A stretch of DNA of 64,000 nucleotides from JANXVR01 sp034667405 (GCA_034667405.1 JAXDJX010000031.1:62001-126000); one strand, 5' to 3'. Shown: positions 8,918-17,178, numbered from the stretch's first letter. The notes: generated by a model not told the origin, from the sequence alone. Program-made: numbers and translations.

Positions 8918-10369
8918 TCAGTCCTCGGGTTCGGGCGGATCCAGCTTGCGGGTGGCGATGTACTCGCGGAGCTCCTCGTCGACCGCCGGATCGATCCCCG
9001 GATCCTCATAGGAATCCAAGAGTTGCTTCCACGCCTCACTCGCCGCCTGTTCGCTGGTCTGGCGGCCCATGACGTCCCACGTGGAGTAATCGGGCGTCGT
9101 GAAGAGGGGACTCATGTAGAGCCACTCCTTGAAGTGCTCCTTCGTGTGCTTGGCGGCCAGGAAAAGACCACCGGGGCCGGTCTCGGCCAGCGCATCGAAC
9201 CCGAGTTCCTCGTCGCTGAACCCGATGCCCTTGCGCTGCAGCCTGAACTGCTTGAGGAGCTCCACGTCGAACGCGAACTTCTCGTAACTCGCGGTCAGGC
9301 CTCCTTCGAGCCACCCGGCGGCATGCAGCACCACGTCGGTACCGGCCAGGAAGGTCGCCCAGAGCATCATCATCGACTCGAACGCAGCTTGTGCGTCCAG
9401 TGAGTTGGCACTGCAGAGACTGCCTCCCCCACGGAAGGGAAGGCCGTAGTTCCGGGACAACTGTGCCCCAGCTAGCACCCCGAACACGCTTTCCGGCGTG
9501 CCGAACGCAGGCGATCCGGTCCGCATGTCGAGTGCTGTGAAGAAGGAGCCGTAGAGGCAGGGGACGCCCGGGCGGATCAGCTGTGCGAGAGCGACACCGG
9601 ACAACGCTTCGGCGACCTGCTGGGCGAGCGCGCCGGCGGTGCTCACCGTCGACGTCCCTCCCGCCAGGAGGAACGGCGTGACCACGATGGGTTGATTCGC
9701 CTCGGCCCAAGCGACGAGCGCGTCGGTCATCCGGAAGTCCCAGATGAGCGGACTGTTCGGGTTCACGATGCCTAGCATCGAAGGGGTCGCCTCGATCCTG
9801 TCACGGCCGCCGTGGACGATCTCGGCCATGCGGATCCCGTCGCGCGCCTTGGGGCCACTGGTGCCGTAGGTGGTGTAGGGCTTGTCCGACCACCGGATGG
9901 CCGAGTACTCAACATCCATGTGGCGGAAGTTGACATCCAGCTCTACGGGTTCGCACGCGCCGATCTGCACGCAGTTCAAGGTGTCGGTGGCTTGCGTCAT
10001 CTTCACGAAGTCGTCGTGCGCGTTGATGTCACCGCTGCGACGTCCGCGGTCTCTGTCGCTCGCGAACGGCGGCCCGCCCACCCCCATGAGGACGGGCGGT
10101 GCGCCGCCACCCACCTGCAACGTCCGCTCGGGGTTGCGCGCCGCCAGCGTGAAGGACGACGGCACCTTCGCCACCTGCTCCATGATGAATCCGCGATCCC
10201 AGCGGACGCGGTCACCCTCGACGCGCATCCCTGCTTGCTCGGCAGACTTGCGCGCCACATCGTGGAGGACGTCGGTGCCGATCTCTTCCAGGATCCGCAT
10301 GGCCTGCTCGTGGACCTTCTCCACTTGCTCGGGCGTCAGGACCTTCACAGCGTTCTCAGGCTCGAACAT
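8918..10369 (-). CDS. MttB superfamily methyltransferase, non-pyrrolysine type
   Basis: 483 residues of the trimethylamine methyltransferase family, which moves a methyl group from a quaternary or tertiary amine to a corrinoid protein. GGGSLCSANSLDAQAA and the FLAGTDVVLHAAGWLEGG segment are typical. The frame has no internal TAG, so it lacks the pyrrolysine of true trimethylamine enzymes. Such homologs (for example MtgB) act on glycine betaine or related compounds, and the actual substrate here is unknown. The start overlaps the DUF1638 gene by 14 bases. It is last in the corrinoid operon that begins at 12515. Confidence 0.9.
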   Translation of the reverse strand: MFEPENAVKVLTPEQVEKVHEQAMRILEEIGTDVLHDVARKSAEQAGMRVEGDRVRWDRGFIMEQVAKVPSSFTLAARNPERTLQVGGGAPPVLMGVGGPPFASDRDRGRRSGDINAHDDFVKMTQATDTLNCVQIGACEPVELDVNFRHMDVEYSAIRWSDKPYTTYGTSGPKARDGIRMAEIVHGGRDRIEATPSMLGIVNPNSPLIWDFRMTDALVAWAEANQPIVVTPFLLAGGTSTVSTAGALAQQVAEALSGVALAQLIRPGVPCLYGSFFTALDMRTGSPAFGTPESVFGVLAGAQLSRNYGLPFRGGGSLCSANSLDAQAAFESMMMLWATFLAGTDVVLHAAGWLEGGLTASYEKFAFDVELLKQFRLQRKGIGFSDEELGFDALAETGPGGLFLAAKHTKEHFKEWLYMSPLFTTPDYSTWDVMGRQTSEQAASEAWKQLLDSYEDPGIDPAVDEELREYIATRKLDPPEPED

Positions 10370-10973
10370 CGACGGTCTCCTCCATGAGCGGGACGAGCAG
10401 GTCCTCGAGGGGCTTGACCCCGAGGTCGTGGATCTCCAGCGGCAGCTCCATGTATGCGGCGATCTCGTTCGCTTTGGCCTCGCGTTCGGGATCGGGATGC
10501 TGACGGACGAACAGGACCCGTGTGAGGTTGCCGAAGTAGGTCTCCTTCAACCATGGGAACCGGTCCAGGCCCAGGCCCTTGATGACCGCCCGCTCCCAGT
10601 TGGTGACGAGCCAATCGGTGAGGAAATAGATGCCGTAATCCTCCTCGAAACGCGAGAACAGCTCACCCGAGTACCACTGGAAGCAATGGACGCCGGCCGG
10701 CCGCACCGCCGGATACTTCTCGAGCACCTTGTCCAAGCGTCCGCCGGTGCCGCAATCGCCGTACACCACGATCACCCGATCGTAGCGCGGAAGCAGGTCC
10801 TGGAGCTTCGCCTCCACGGCCGGCGCGATGTCGGCCGGCGTCATGTGAAGGTCCGACGAGATGCCGTGGACATCGGCGTCCCAACCGCGCGCGTCGATGA
10901 TCGCCTTCGTGTCGATAGCGACCGCGCCGCAGGCCAAGAAGGCAACGTTCCCCCGGGTCGTGGTCACGCGCAC
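10356..10973 (-). CDS. DUF1638 domain protein in corrinoid methyltransferase operon
   Basis: 205 residues. The DUF1638 pattern is visible: an N-terminal FLACGAVA, central VVYGDCGTGG, and PAGVHCFQWYSGE. The family has no established activity but is repeatedly found beside MttB and corrinoid proteins, as here. Two conserved cysteines (in FLACGA and YGDCGTGG) could hold a metal or cofactor; that is a guess. It lies 16 bases after the methyl-THF methyltransferase and overlaps the MttB start, so the four genes should be cotranscribed. Confidence 0.85.
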   Translation of the reverse strand: MRVTTTRGNVAFLACGAVAIDTKAIIDARGWDADVHGISSDLHMTPADIAPAVEAKLQDLLPRYDRVIVVYGDCGTGGRLDKVLEKYPAVRPAGVHCFQWYSGELFSRFEEDYGIYFLTDWLVTNWERAVIKGLGLDRFPWLKETYFGNLTRVLFVRQHPDPEREAKANEIAAYMELPLEIHDLGVKPLEDLLVPLMEETVDVRA

Positions 10974-10989
10974 GCTCCGGCCATGATGC

Positions 10990-11865
10990 TCACGCCTCCG
11001 GAGGGGTCGGTTGGATCTCTTTGCGGTGGTCGGCGATCCAGCCCGACCCGTACGTGTCTCTTGCGAGCAGGAGATCCGTGGCCAACATGGCTTTTCGGAC
11101 CGACCGGTGCAGAGGATTCGTGATGGCCGTGTTCATCCCTGCCAGGACGGCCATCGAAAGGAACGCGCTATCGATCTCCTGACGGCCCGGCATGCCGAAC
11201 GAGATGTTGGACGCGCCGCAGCTCACGTTGCAACCGAGTTCATCCCGCACGAGCGTGATCGTTTCGTACATCGCTCGGCCCGCCTCGGGCATCGCGCCGA
11301 TCGGCATGGCGATGACATCGATGATCACGTCTTGGCTAGGGATGCCGTGGTCCGCCGCTGCTTGCACGATCTTCCTGGCCGCCGCCAGACGTTTCTGCGG
11401 ATCCATCTGCGGCCCCTCTTCGTCGTTCGACATGCCGATCACCGCCGCTCCGAATCGTGCCACCAACGGAAGGAGCCGATCCAAGGACTCCTGTTCTGCG
11501 GTCACGGAGTTGATAAGCACCTTCCCTTGGGCCAGCGGGATCGCCGCCTCCAGCGCGGAAGGCGTCGACGAATCGATACAGAGCGGAACGCCGACCACCG
11601 ACTGCACGCTCTTCACCGCAGTGGAAAGCATCTCCGCTTCGTCGAACCCGGGAACGCCCGCATTTATGTCCAAGATGCGTGCGCCGGCCGCCACCTGCGC
11701 GATGGCATCGGCCATGACGATCGTCATGTCACCGGTTCGCATCTGCTCGCTGAGCACCGCTCGTCCGGTCGGGTTGATCCGTTCGCCGATGATGGCGAAG
11801 GGATGGTCATCGCCGATATGGACCTCGCCGTCGGGGCCGGAGAGAACGGTGTCGGCCACCGTCAT
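10990..11865 (-). CDS. methyltetrahydrofolate:corrinoid methyltransferase, pterin-binding
   Basis: 291-residue TIM-barrel of the MeTr/MtrH and MetH pterin-binding family. IIGERINPTGR is the usual first strand. LDINAGVPG, PLCIDSSTP, KVLINSVTAE and the NVSCGASNISFGMPGR segment line the pterin site. It should pass methyl groups between the corrinoid protein and tetrahydrofolate. The ATG at 11865 overlaps the corrinoid gene stop (ATGA), which fixes the start although the frame is open upstream. It is the second gene of the operon. Confidence 0.92.
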   Translation of the reverse strand: MTVADTVLSGPDGEVHIGDDHPFAIIGERINPTGRAVLSEQMRTGDMTIVMADAIAQVAAGARILDINAGVPGFDEAEMLSTAVKSVQSVVGVPLCIDSSTPSALEAAIPLAQGKVLINSVTAEQESLDRLLPLVARFGAAVIGMSNDEEGPQMDPQKRLAAARKIVQAAADHGIPSQDVIIDVIAMPIGAMPEAGRAMYETITLVRDELGCNVSCGASNISFGMPGRQEIDSAFLSMAVLAGMNTAITNPLHRSVRKAMLATDLLLARDTYGSGWIADHRKEIQPTPPEA

Positions 11866-12515
11866 TGGGCGACGCCGACCAGCTTCTTGGCGATCTCGAC
11901 GGCCTCGGGCGCGTTGTTCGCGTACGCGTCGGCGCCGATCTTCTCGGCCCATTCGGGGGTGACGGGGGCGCCGCCGACCATGACCTTCACCTTGTCGCGC
12001 AGGCCCTCGGTTACGAGTCGTTTGATGATCGTCTCCTGATACGGAACCGTGGTGGTCAGCAGCGCGCTCAGGCCGACGATCTGCGGTTCCAATTCGCGGA
12101 TGGCTTCGATGATGCGATCTGCACTGACGTCCTTGCCCATGTCGTGCACGTCGAACCCGCTGGTGCGCAGCATCGCCCCCACCATGTTCTTCCCGAGATC
12201 GTGGAGGTCGCCTTTCACCGTGCACATGATGACTAAGGCGTTGGCCGCGGCATCCGGATCCTTATTCGCGAGGAGGGCGGGCTCGACGACCGCGTTGCAG
12301 GCCTTGAAGACCTCTGCGCTCGCCACGACCTCGGGCAGGAACACCTCCCCGCGCTTCCACATCTCTCCGAGTTCGAACATGGCGACGGCCATACCGTCCT
12401 CAAGCACGTGTGTCGGATTCGCGCCGCCGTCGATGAGACGGGTCACGGCTGCCACGCCTTCGTCCATCTCGGCGTTGATGAGCGAGCGCTTCAGGATCTC
12501 CATATCGTCGTTCAT
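11862..12515 (-). CDS. corrinoid (B12-binding) methyl-carrier protein, MttC/MtbC type
   Basis: 217 residues. A helical cap domain (about residues 1-85, with FLPEVVASAEVF) precedes the Rossmann-like B12 domain. The cobalt-ligand histidine lies in VKGDLHDLGKNMV near residue 105, followed by SALLTTT and VMVGGAPV, which hold the nucleotide tail. It accepts a methyl group from the MttB-family enzyme and passes it to the MeTr partner. GAGGAG forms a ribosome binding site before the ATG. It is the first gene of the operon, under the palindromic sites upstream. Confidence 0.95.
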   Translation of the reverse strand: MNDDMEILKRSLINAEMDEGVAAVTRLIDGGANPTHVLEDGMAVAMFELGEMWKRGEVFLPEVVASAEVFKACNAVVEPALLANKDPDAAANALVIMCTVKGDLHDLGKNMVGAMLRTSGFDVHDMGKDVSADRIIEAIRELEPQIVGLSALLTTTVPYQETIIKRLVTEGLRDKVKVMVGGAPVTPEWAEKIGADAYANNAPEAVEIAKKLVGVAQ

Positions 12516-12544
12516 GCAGCTCCTCGATGTTGGGCCAGGCCGGA

Positions 12545-12557
12545 TGACCGTAGGTCA
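12545..12557. promoter_or_regulatory. palindromic operator 1, TGACC-GTA-GGTCA
   Basis: Perfect 5-3-5 palindrome, the first of three in this divergent region. It contains TACGGT (minus strand, 12547-12552), a plausible -10 element for the corrinoid operon, so a bound repressor would block that promoter. Confidence 0.75.
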
Positions 12558-12634
12558 CCGGTGGGTGCGCGAGACATGGCGCGATGGTAACGCAGGTCAT
12601 CGGCCCCAGAGAACAGACCGAGCACCCCCGGGGA

Positions 12635-12647
12635 TGACCGGTGGTCA
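12635..12647. promoter_or_regulatory. palindromic operator 2, TGACC-GGT-GGTCA
   Basis: Second perfect TGACC-N3-GGTCA copy, 90 bases from the first. It lies centrally between the TetR gene and the corrinoid operon and is extended by flanking CC and GG. Confidence 0.75.
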
Positions 12648-12671
12648 CCGGGGTAGAGTCAAGTCCGGAGT

Positions 12672-12684
12672 TGACCGCGGGTCA
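12672..12684. promoter_or_regulatory. palindromic operator 3, TGACC-GCG-GGTCA
   Basis: Third perfect copy, 37 bases from the second. A TACCCT hexamer at 12706-12711 could be the -10 of the TetR gene, which would put this site near that promoter's -35 region and suggest autoregulation. Confidence 0.75.
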
Positions 12685-12741
12685 AGCAATCCGAGGTGGC
12701 TCGATTACCCTGACGACCACGCCAACCAGGGAGTTCGAGCG

Positions 12742-13416
12742 ATGTCGACTGACCTCAAGTCACCACGGAGTACCCGCACCGAGGCGAAGCGTGAGCAGAT
12801 CATCGACTGCGCGATGCGGCAGTTCGCCGAGAACGGGTATCAGGGCGCGAAGGTCGACGATGTGGCCGTCGAACTCGGCATCGCGAAAGGCTCGATCTTC
12901 CAGCACTTCGGTTCGAAGGCGGGGCTGTTCTTCGAGGCGTACAAGAAGGCAGCAACCGAACTCCCCGCGTGGCTGGACGCGCCGAAGGAGATCTTGGATC
13001 TCGGGTTCTTCAGATCGCTCATGTACTGGTTGGAGCGTACGGAGCACCTCATCAAGGACAATTGGGTCCCCTATCGCGTCACCCTCATCGGCAACTACGG
13101 GACCGACCTCGCGCTGAAGCGGCAGATCAACAGATACCTAGTGAGCGAGGACCCCTACGGCACCCTCGAGTTCGTGGAGTGGGGTCAAGAACGGGGCGAG
13201 ATCCGCAACGACATCGAACTCGACATGATGGTCTCCATGGTCGACTGGTTGGTGAACTCACTCCAGGACGCGCTGGTGACGGAGGAGCTGGACCCAGGTC
13301 TCTTCCACCGGTTCCGCGGCCAGCCCGAGCGACAGAAGACACGCGTGGAGCAGTTCGGCCAGGTGTTGGAAAGCGCGATCGGCAAGGGCTCGCAGGTCAC
13401 TCCCGAGCCGGTTTGA
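12742..13416 (+). CDS. TetR family transcriptional regulator
   Basis: 224 residues. The N-terminal helix-turn-helix spans about residues 15-62, with IIDCAMRQFAENGYQGAKVDD, split here as IIDCAMRQF and NGYQGAKVDDVA, then IAKGSIFQHFGSK. The C-terminal ligand domain is unlike well-known subfamilies. It is divergent from the corrinoid methyltransferase operon, and three identical-pattern palindromes lie between them, so it most likely represses that operon and itself and is released by a methylated amine or downstream metabolite. The target assignment is inference from position. Confidence 0.92.
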   Translation: MSTDLKSPRSTRTEAKREQIIDCAMRQFAENGYQGAKVDDVAVELGIAKGSIFQHFGSKAGLFFEAYKKAATELPAWLDAPKEILDLGFFRSLMYWLERTEHLIKDNWVPYRVTLIGNYGTDLALKRQINRYLVSEDPYGTLEFVEWGQERGEIRNDIELDMMVSMVDWLVNSLQDALVTEELDPGLFHRFRGQPERQKTRVEQFGQVLESAIGKGSQVTPEPV

Positions 13417-13861
13417 GCGCCGCCTGCGCCTCGGCACGGGTGACCGTTCGTCGCCGGTAGTTCCTCAGGGCGAACCGGTCGCATGTGGTCTCGGCTTGCG
13501 ACTTCCGACCCAGTTCTTCCTTCAGGTACCAGTGCATCCACTCGTGGCAATAGAGGAAGCGCAGCACCTCTCGCCGTGTTCTGAACGTGCAGCCTTCCGT
13601 CAGCCAGATGAAGCGCATCTTGCCGCCCCCCGGCCGCCGTCTGGCACCGTAGGGGATCACTTCGCCGAACGGCAGGAACGGCTCAGGGATCTGGATGGTG
13701 ATCAGCCGCTCCTCGAATTCGGTGACGGCGGCAAGGTGAGGCTTCTCGCGGTAGCGGAGTGATTTCACCTGGAGGCGATACCCGACCGCCTCGGGGAGTC
13801 CGCTCAGGGCGCGTTTCACGACGCCCGCTGGAAGCTCGGCGACGTCGGAGGTGATGAGCAC
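13397..13861 (-). CDS. small HExxH-containing protein, possible minimal metallopeptidase
   Basis: 154 residues, GTG start, no signal peptide and no family recognised. The sequence LYCHEWMHWYLKEELG carries a zincin-type HExxH at residues 106-110. ETTCDRFAL follows, giving E124 and D128 as candidate third ligands, at a spacing seen in SprT-like and M78-like peptidases. The N-terminal half has beta-rich segments (RLITIQIPEPF). Its 3' end overlaps the convergent TetR gene by 20 bases. A zinc peptidase is possible but unproven; the motif could also be structural. Confidence 0.65.
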   Translation of the reverse strand: MLITSDVAELPAGVVKRALSGLPEAVGYRLQVKSLRYREKPHLAAVTEFEERLITIQIPEPFLPFGEVIPYGARRRPGGGKMRFIWLTEGCTFRTRREVLRFLYCHEWMHWYLKEELGRKSQAETTCDRFALRNYRRRTVTRAEAQAALKPARE

Positions 13862-13893
13862 CGCGCAAGGCTACCCGGGGCCGCACGCTGCGA

Positions 13894-13899
13894 TACCCT
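13894..13899 (+). promoter_or_regulatory. putative -10 element of the P1 peptidase gene
   Basis: TACCCT ending 8 bases before the ATG at 13908, with no ribosome binding site. Confidence 0.35.
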
Positions 13900-13907
13900 C
13901 ACGCTCC

Positions 13908-15044
13908 ATGACGTCCCGACACCCTCGTTACCGTGACCTGGGCCTGACCGTCGGACTCCTCCCGCCCGGCCCACTGAACGCCATCACGGACGTCGCCGGT
14001 GTGGCCGTGGGCGTGACCACGCTGATCGAGGGCGACGGCCCCTTGGTGGTCGGCGAAGGTCCGATCCGCACCGGTGTCACCGTGGTGCACCCCCACCCCG
14101 ACATCACCCATTCGCCGGTATTCGCCGGATGTCACCGCCTCAACGGGAACGGCGAACTCACCGGACTGGAGTGGGTGCGGGAATCCGGTCAGCTGACAAC
14201 ACCGATCGCGATCACGAACACGCACAGCGTCGGTGTGGCGCGGGATGCCCTTGTAGCTGCAGACGTTGCCGCGCAGGGCCGCTCCTCCTCGGCGTTCTGG
14301 AGTTTGCCGGTCGCGGGCGAGACCTACGATGGCTCGCTGAACGACATCAACGGTTTCCACATCCGTCCGGAGCATGTGACCGCCGCACTGGCCGGTGCCA
14401 TCGGAGGCTCCGTTCCCGAGGGGAACGTGGGCGGAGGCACTGGGATGATCTGCCACGAGTTCAAAGGCGGAACGGGAACGGCCTCGCGCGTGAACGCCGG
14501 GTGGACCGTGGGGGCGTTGGTCCAAGCCAACCACGGTCAGCGGGCGCGGCTCACGGTAGACGGCGTTCCAGTCGGCCGGGAGATCGGGCCCGACGTTGTT
14601 CCTTCGCCGTGGGATCAGGAAGAGATGGTCACCAACGCGGGCAGCGGTTCGGTCATCGTCATCCTGGCCACCGACGCGCCGCTCCTGCCCCACCAATGCG
14701 AACGGCTGGCGCAGCGAGCCGCGCTGGGCATCGCCCGGGCAGGCGGCGGAGGCGAGCACTCCAGCGGCGATCTCATCCTGGCGTTCGCGAACGGGAACGC
14801 GGGGCGCTTCGAGAACTACAAGGTGGAATCGGCGACGGAGCCCTTCGATGTCCAGATGGTGCCCGAGGGATCCATGACCGAACTGTTCTGGAGTGCGATC
14901 GAGGCCACCGAAGAGGCGATCCTCAACGCGCTCATCGCAGCCGAGACGATGACGGGCCGAGACGGGATCACTGCCTACGCGCTGGATCACGAGGCGTTGA
15001 TCGACGTGATGTCGCGGTACGGGCGCGGGCCGGGGTCGCGCTAG
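13908..15044 (+). CDS. P1 family (S58/DmpA-type) aminopeptidase
   Basis: 378 residues of the Ntn-like autoprocessing peptidase family. Hallmarks are DVAGVAVGVTTL near the N-terminus, GNVGGGTGMICHEFKGG in the centre, and NAGSGSVIVILATDAPLLP. In DmpA the chain is cut before a serine at this last motif, so the serine of GSGS is the probable nucleophile and the enzyme would mature to two subunits. It removes N-terminal residues or acts on beta-peptides; substrate is unknown. Cytoplasmic, no signal peptide. The stop overlaps the convergent zinc-ribbon gene by four bases. Confidence 0.92.
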   Translation: MTSRHPRYRDLGLTVGLLPPGPLNAITDVAGVAVGVTTLIEGDGPLVVGEGPIRTGVTVVHPHPDITHSPVFAGCHRLNGNGELTGLEWVRESGQLTTPIAITNTHSVGVARDALVAADVAAQGRSSSAFWSLPVAGETYDGSLNDINGFHIRPEHVTAALAGAIGGSVPEGNVGGGTGMICHEFKGGTGTASRVNAGWTVGALVQANHGQRARLTVDGVPVGREIGPDVVPSPWDQEEMVTNAGSGSVIVILATDAPLLPHQCERLAQRAALGIARAGGGGEHSSGDLILAFANGNAGRFENYKVESATEPFDVQMVPEGSMTELFWSAIEATEEAILNALIAAETMTGRDGITAYALDHEALIDVMSRYGRGPGSR

Positions 15045-15469
15045 GCCTGCGGGTCGAACCCGTCGGGTCTCGTGTCCGGCGGAGCCGAAGGTGGCGGAGC
15101 CGGGAGGGAGCCTGTCGTTGGCGCGGGGCCCACCGCCGGTGGGGTACCGGCCGCATCGCCACCGAGCTGACGGACCTTCGAGGTATACGCGTCCTGCGAT
15201 ATCGAGCCGGCTTGCAGCTGCGCGGTGAGTTCGACCAGCTGTCCGATGTTCGTCTTCAACGGCCCTTCGAGCAAGACGGCGCGCGAACAGATCGGGCACA
15301 TCAGGTAGTGCTTCGTGGAGTACGGGATGAGGGGAATGAAGAAGAGCGAGAACCATTTCCTGACGGTCAGGTAGCGGTAGAACGTCTGGTTGTGGCAGTT
15401 GGGGCACAGCACCGGGAGCGCCGCGCCGTGGTCGGTCCGTCGGCCGCCGCCGAAGCCGAAGATGATCAT
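15041..15469 (-). CDS. zinc-ribbon membrane-associated hypothetical protein
   Basis: 142 residues. A split zinc ribbon (CPNCHN near residue 22 and CPIC near residue 58) brackets a short hydrophobic stretch WFSLFFIPLIPYSTKHYL. This matches the zinc_ribbon_15 type found in many bacteria without known function. The C-terminus is proline- and alanine-rich and probably disordered. No conserved neighbours suggest a role. Confidence 0.75.
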   Translation of the reverse strand: MIIFGFGGGRRTDHGAALPVLCPNCHNQTFYRYLTVRKWFSLFFIPLIPYSTKHYLMCPICSRAVLLEGPLKTNIGQLVELTAQLQAGSISQDAYTSKVRQLGGDAAGTPPAVGPAPTTGSLPAPPPSAPPDTRPDGFDPQA

Positions 15470-15538
15470 GCGCTCATCACGGATAGCACCTTACGCTCTG
15501 CGCGGGATACCATCCGCGGGAACTCGGGAGGAGCGAAC

Positions 15539-15733
15539 ATGTTCGAATGGGGATTCCTGGATGCGGACGGAAGCGAGACGGGCCAGTCGGAATCGTTCGA
15601 CTCACAGGGCGACGCGGAGCTGTGGTTCGCGATGAATTGGGAACCGCTGGCGGCCGGCGGAACCACGGACGTCGTACTTCGCGACAAGTCCGACGGGGCC
15701 GAGGTCTACAAGATGAGCCTCGCAGCCGAATGA
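15539..15733 (+). CDS. small acidic hypothetical protein
   Basis: 64 residues, too short for most callers. A GGAGGAG ribosome binding site sits five bases before the ATG, and the gene lies alone in its orientation. The product is acidic with aromatic residues (MFEWGFLD, ELWFAMNWEPL) and has no signal peptide. Not recognised. Confidence 0.6.
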   Translation: MFEWGFLDADGSETGQSESFDSQGDAELWFAMNWEPLAAGGTTDVVLRDKSDGAEVYKMSLAAE

Positions 15734-15755
15734 GGAACCTTCGTGTCGGGAACGC

Positions 15756-17093
15756 TTACCCCGGCACGTACTCGTAGGCGCCGCGATCGGCGAAGATGCA
15801 ACCGCCGACCCCGGAGTTCGCGGTCGAGGGATCGTCGAGCCGCGCGGTGTCCGTAAGGTCGGTCATCGTGGACATCGTCGAACTCATGTCGGCCGAATCG
15901 ATCGCCGGGGAACCGGCCGACAGTTGCAGGTTGCCGTTCGCCCGGTCGACGAACTTCGGATCGCCGGCCTTGCCTCGTCCCTCCTCCCCGGTCGCCTTGC
16001 GGAAGGCGAACACCGATGTGTACCGGGCGCCGCTCCATGTGAAGAAGGCCGCCCCGGCCGATGCCTGTCGGAGGAGGTCGAAGTTGAGCGACGTCCCGCG
16101 AGTGGAGGTTCCATCGACCCAGATGTCGCCCCGCAGACCGACACCGTTGTCAGCCACGATGTTGTTCTCGATGGTTGCCCCGCCGGAACCGCTCTCCAGC
16201 GTGATCCCAGACGTCGCGTTCCCAGCGATGGTGTTCGACACGATCGCGTTGTCGGGAGAGTAGAGCGCGTCGATGCCATGATCGCCGTTGTTGTAGGTGA
16301 CGTTGTCCACGACGACATTGTCCACCGCGCCGTTGTAGAGCTGGATCCCCGAGTCTTCGTTGCCATAGACAAGATTGCGGTCGATGGTATTGCCGCTGGC
16401 CTGGATGTCGATGCCCGGAGCCGCCGGGTGGTACTGCCGCGCATTCCCGAACGAACGATTCCCCGAGACCCGGATGCCGGTCGACGTACCGAGCACGGCG
16501 AAGCCGGAGTCACTGTTGTGCTCGGACGTGTTCCCGATGATCAACGAGTTCGTCGTGCCCTTCACGATGACGCCGCCCCGGGTAGCGCCGTTGACCGGCC
16601 TTCCGGATCCGGAGACGTGGTTGTCCTCCACCGTGATGTGCGAACTCTGCGAGACGAGGATCCCGTACCCAACTGGATCGTTTACGTTGAACCCGCGGAT
16701 GGTGACCCAACGAACCTGGGACGCCGTGATCCCGGTACCGGGCGAGTCGATGGTGACGTTCGCCCCATCCGCCGCCTGCAGGACGATGAGAGCACTTGAC
16801 GTACCTGACGCACGAACCCTGACCGCCTCGGGATAGACGCCGCTCTCTACGTCGATACGCGTGCCTGCTCGGACATCGGCGAGAGCAGCGCCGATCGAGC
16901 AGTACGGGGTCGCGGCCGTCCCATTGCCCGCATCACTGCAGCCTCCATCGCGGCGGTCGACGTGAACGACCCGGGTTCCGGCCAGCGCGGCTCCCGTAGC
17001 GATGAACTCTAGGAGTGGAGCGAGCAACAGCACCAGACCGGCTACGACGGCGGCACGGGGGGAAGCGCGCAAAGGGGAGGTAGAAGGGCTCAT
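15756..17093 (-). CDS. secreted right-handed parallel beta-helix repeat protein
   Basis: 445 residues. A signal peptide with hydrophobic core AAVVAGLVLLLAPLLEF ends near ATGAALAG. The body holds many parallel beta-helix (PbH1/NosD-like) coils, seen as repeated I-x-x-N-x-I and G-I-x-L units (for example GILVSQSSHITVEDN, GIQLYNGAVDNVVVDN, GITLESGSGGATIENN). Such folds are polysaccharide lyases, epimerases or structural surface proteins. No lyase residues can be assigned. The ATG at 17093, with GGAAGAA before it, gives a sensible signal peptide; the longer open frame does not. Confidence 0.85.
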   Translation of the reverse strand: MSPSTSPLRASPRAAVVAGLVLLLAPLLEFIATGAALAGTRVVHVDRRDGGCSDAGNGTAATPYCSIGAALADVRAGTRIDVESGVYPEAVRVRASGTSSALIVLQAADGANVTIDSPGTGITASQVRWVTIRGFNVNDPVGYGILVSQSSHITVEDNHVSGSGRPVNGATRGGVIVKGTTNSLIIGNTSEHNSDSGFAVLGTSTGIRVSGNRSFGNARQYHPAAPGIDIQASGNTIDRNLVYGNEDSGIQLYNGAVDNVVVDNVTYNNGDHGIDALYSPDNAIVSNTIAGNATSGITLESGSGGATIENNIVADNGVGLRGDIWVDGTSTRGTSLNFDLLRQASAGAAFFTWSGARYTSVFAFRKATGEEGRGKAGDPKFVDRANGNLQLSAGSPAIDSADMSSTMSTMTDLTDTARLDDPSTANSGVGGCIFADRGAYEYVPG

Positions 17094-17178
17094 TTCTTCC
17101 ACGCAGGAAACCACGCGGCCCATACGGTCCACATCGCGTGCGGGATGTATCTGTTCTACGCAGGATGGACGGGGAGGG

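Noticed and set aside
8918..10369. Pyrrolysine-containing trimethylamine methyltransferase
   Set aside because: No in-frame TAG occurs in the gene, so it is a non-pyrrolysine MttB homolog.
13899..15733. Long open frames on both strands over the P1 peptidase gene (502 and 534 codons)
   Set aside because: The P1 peptidase frame has all family motifs; the others are out-of-frame products of GC bias.
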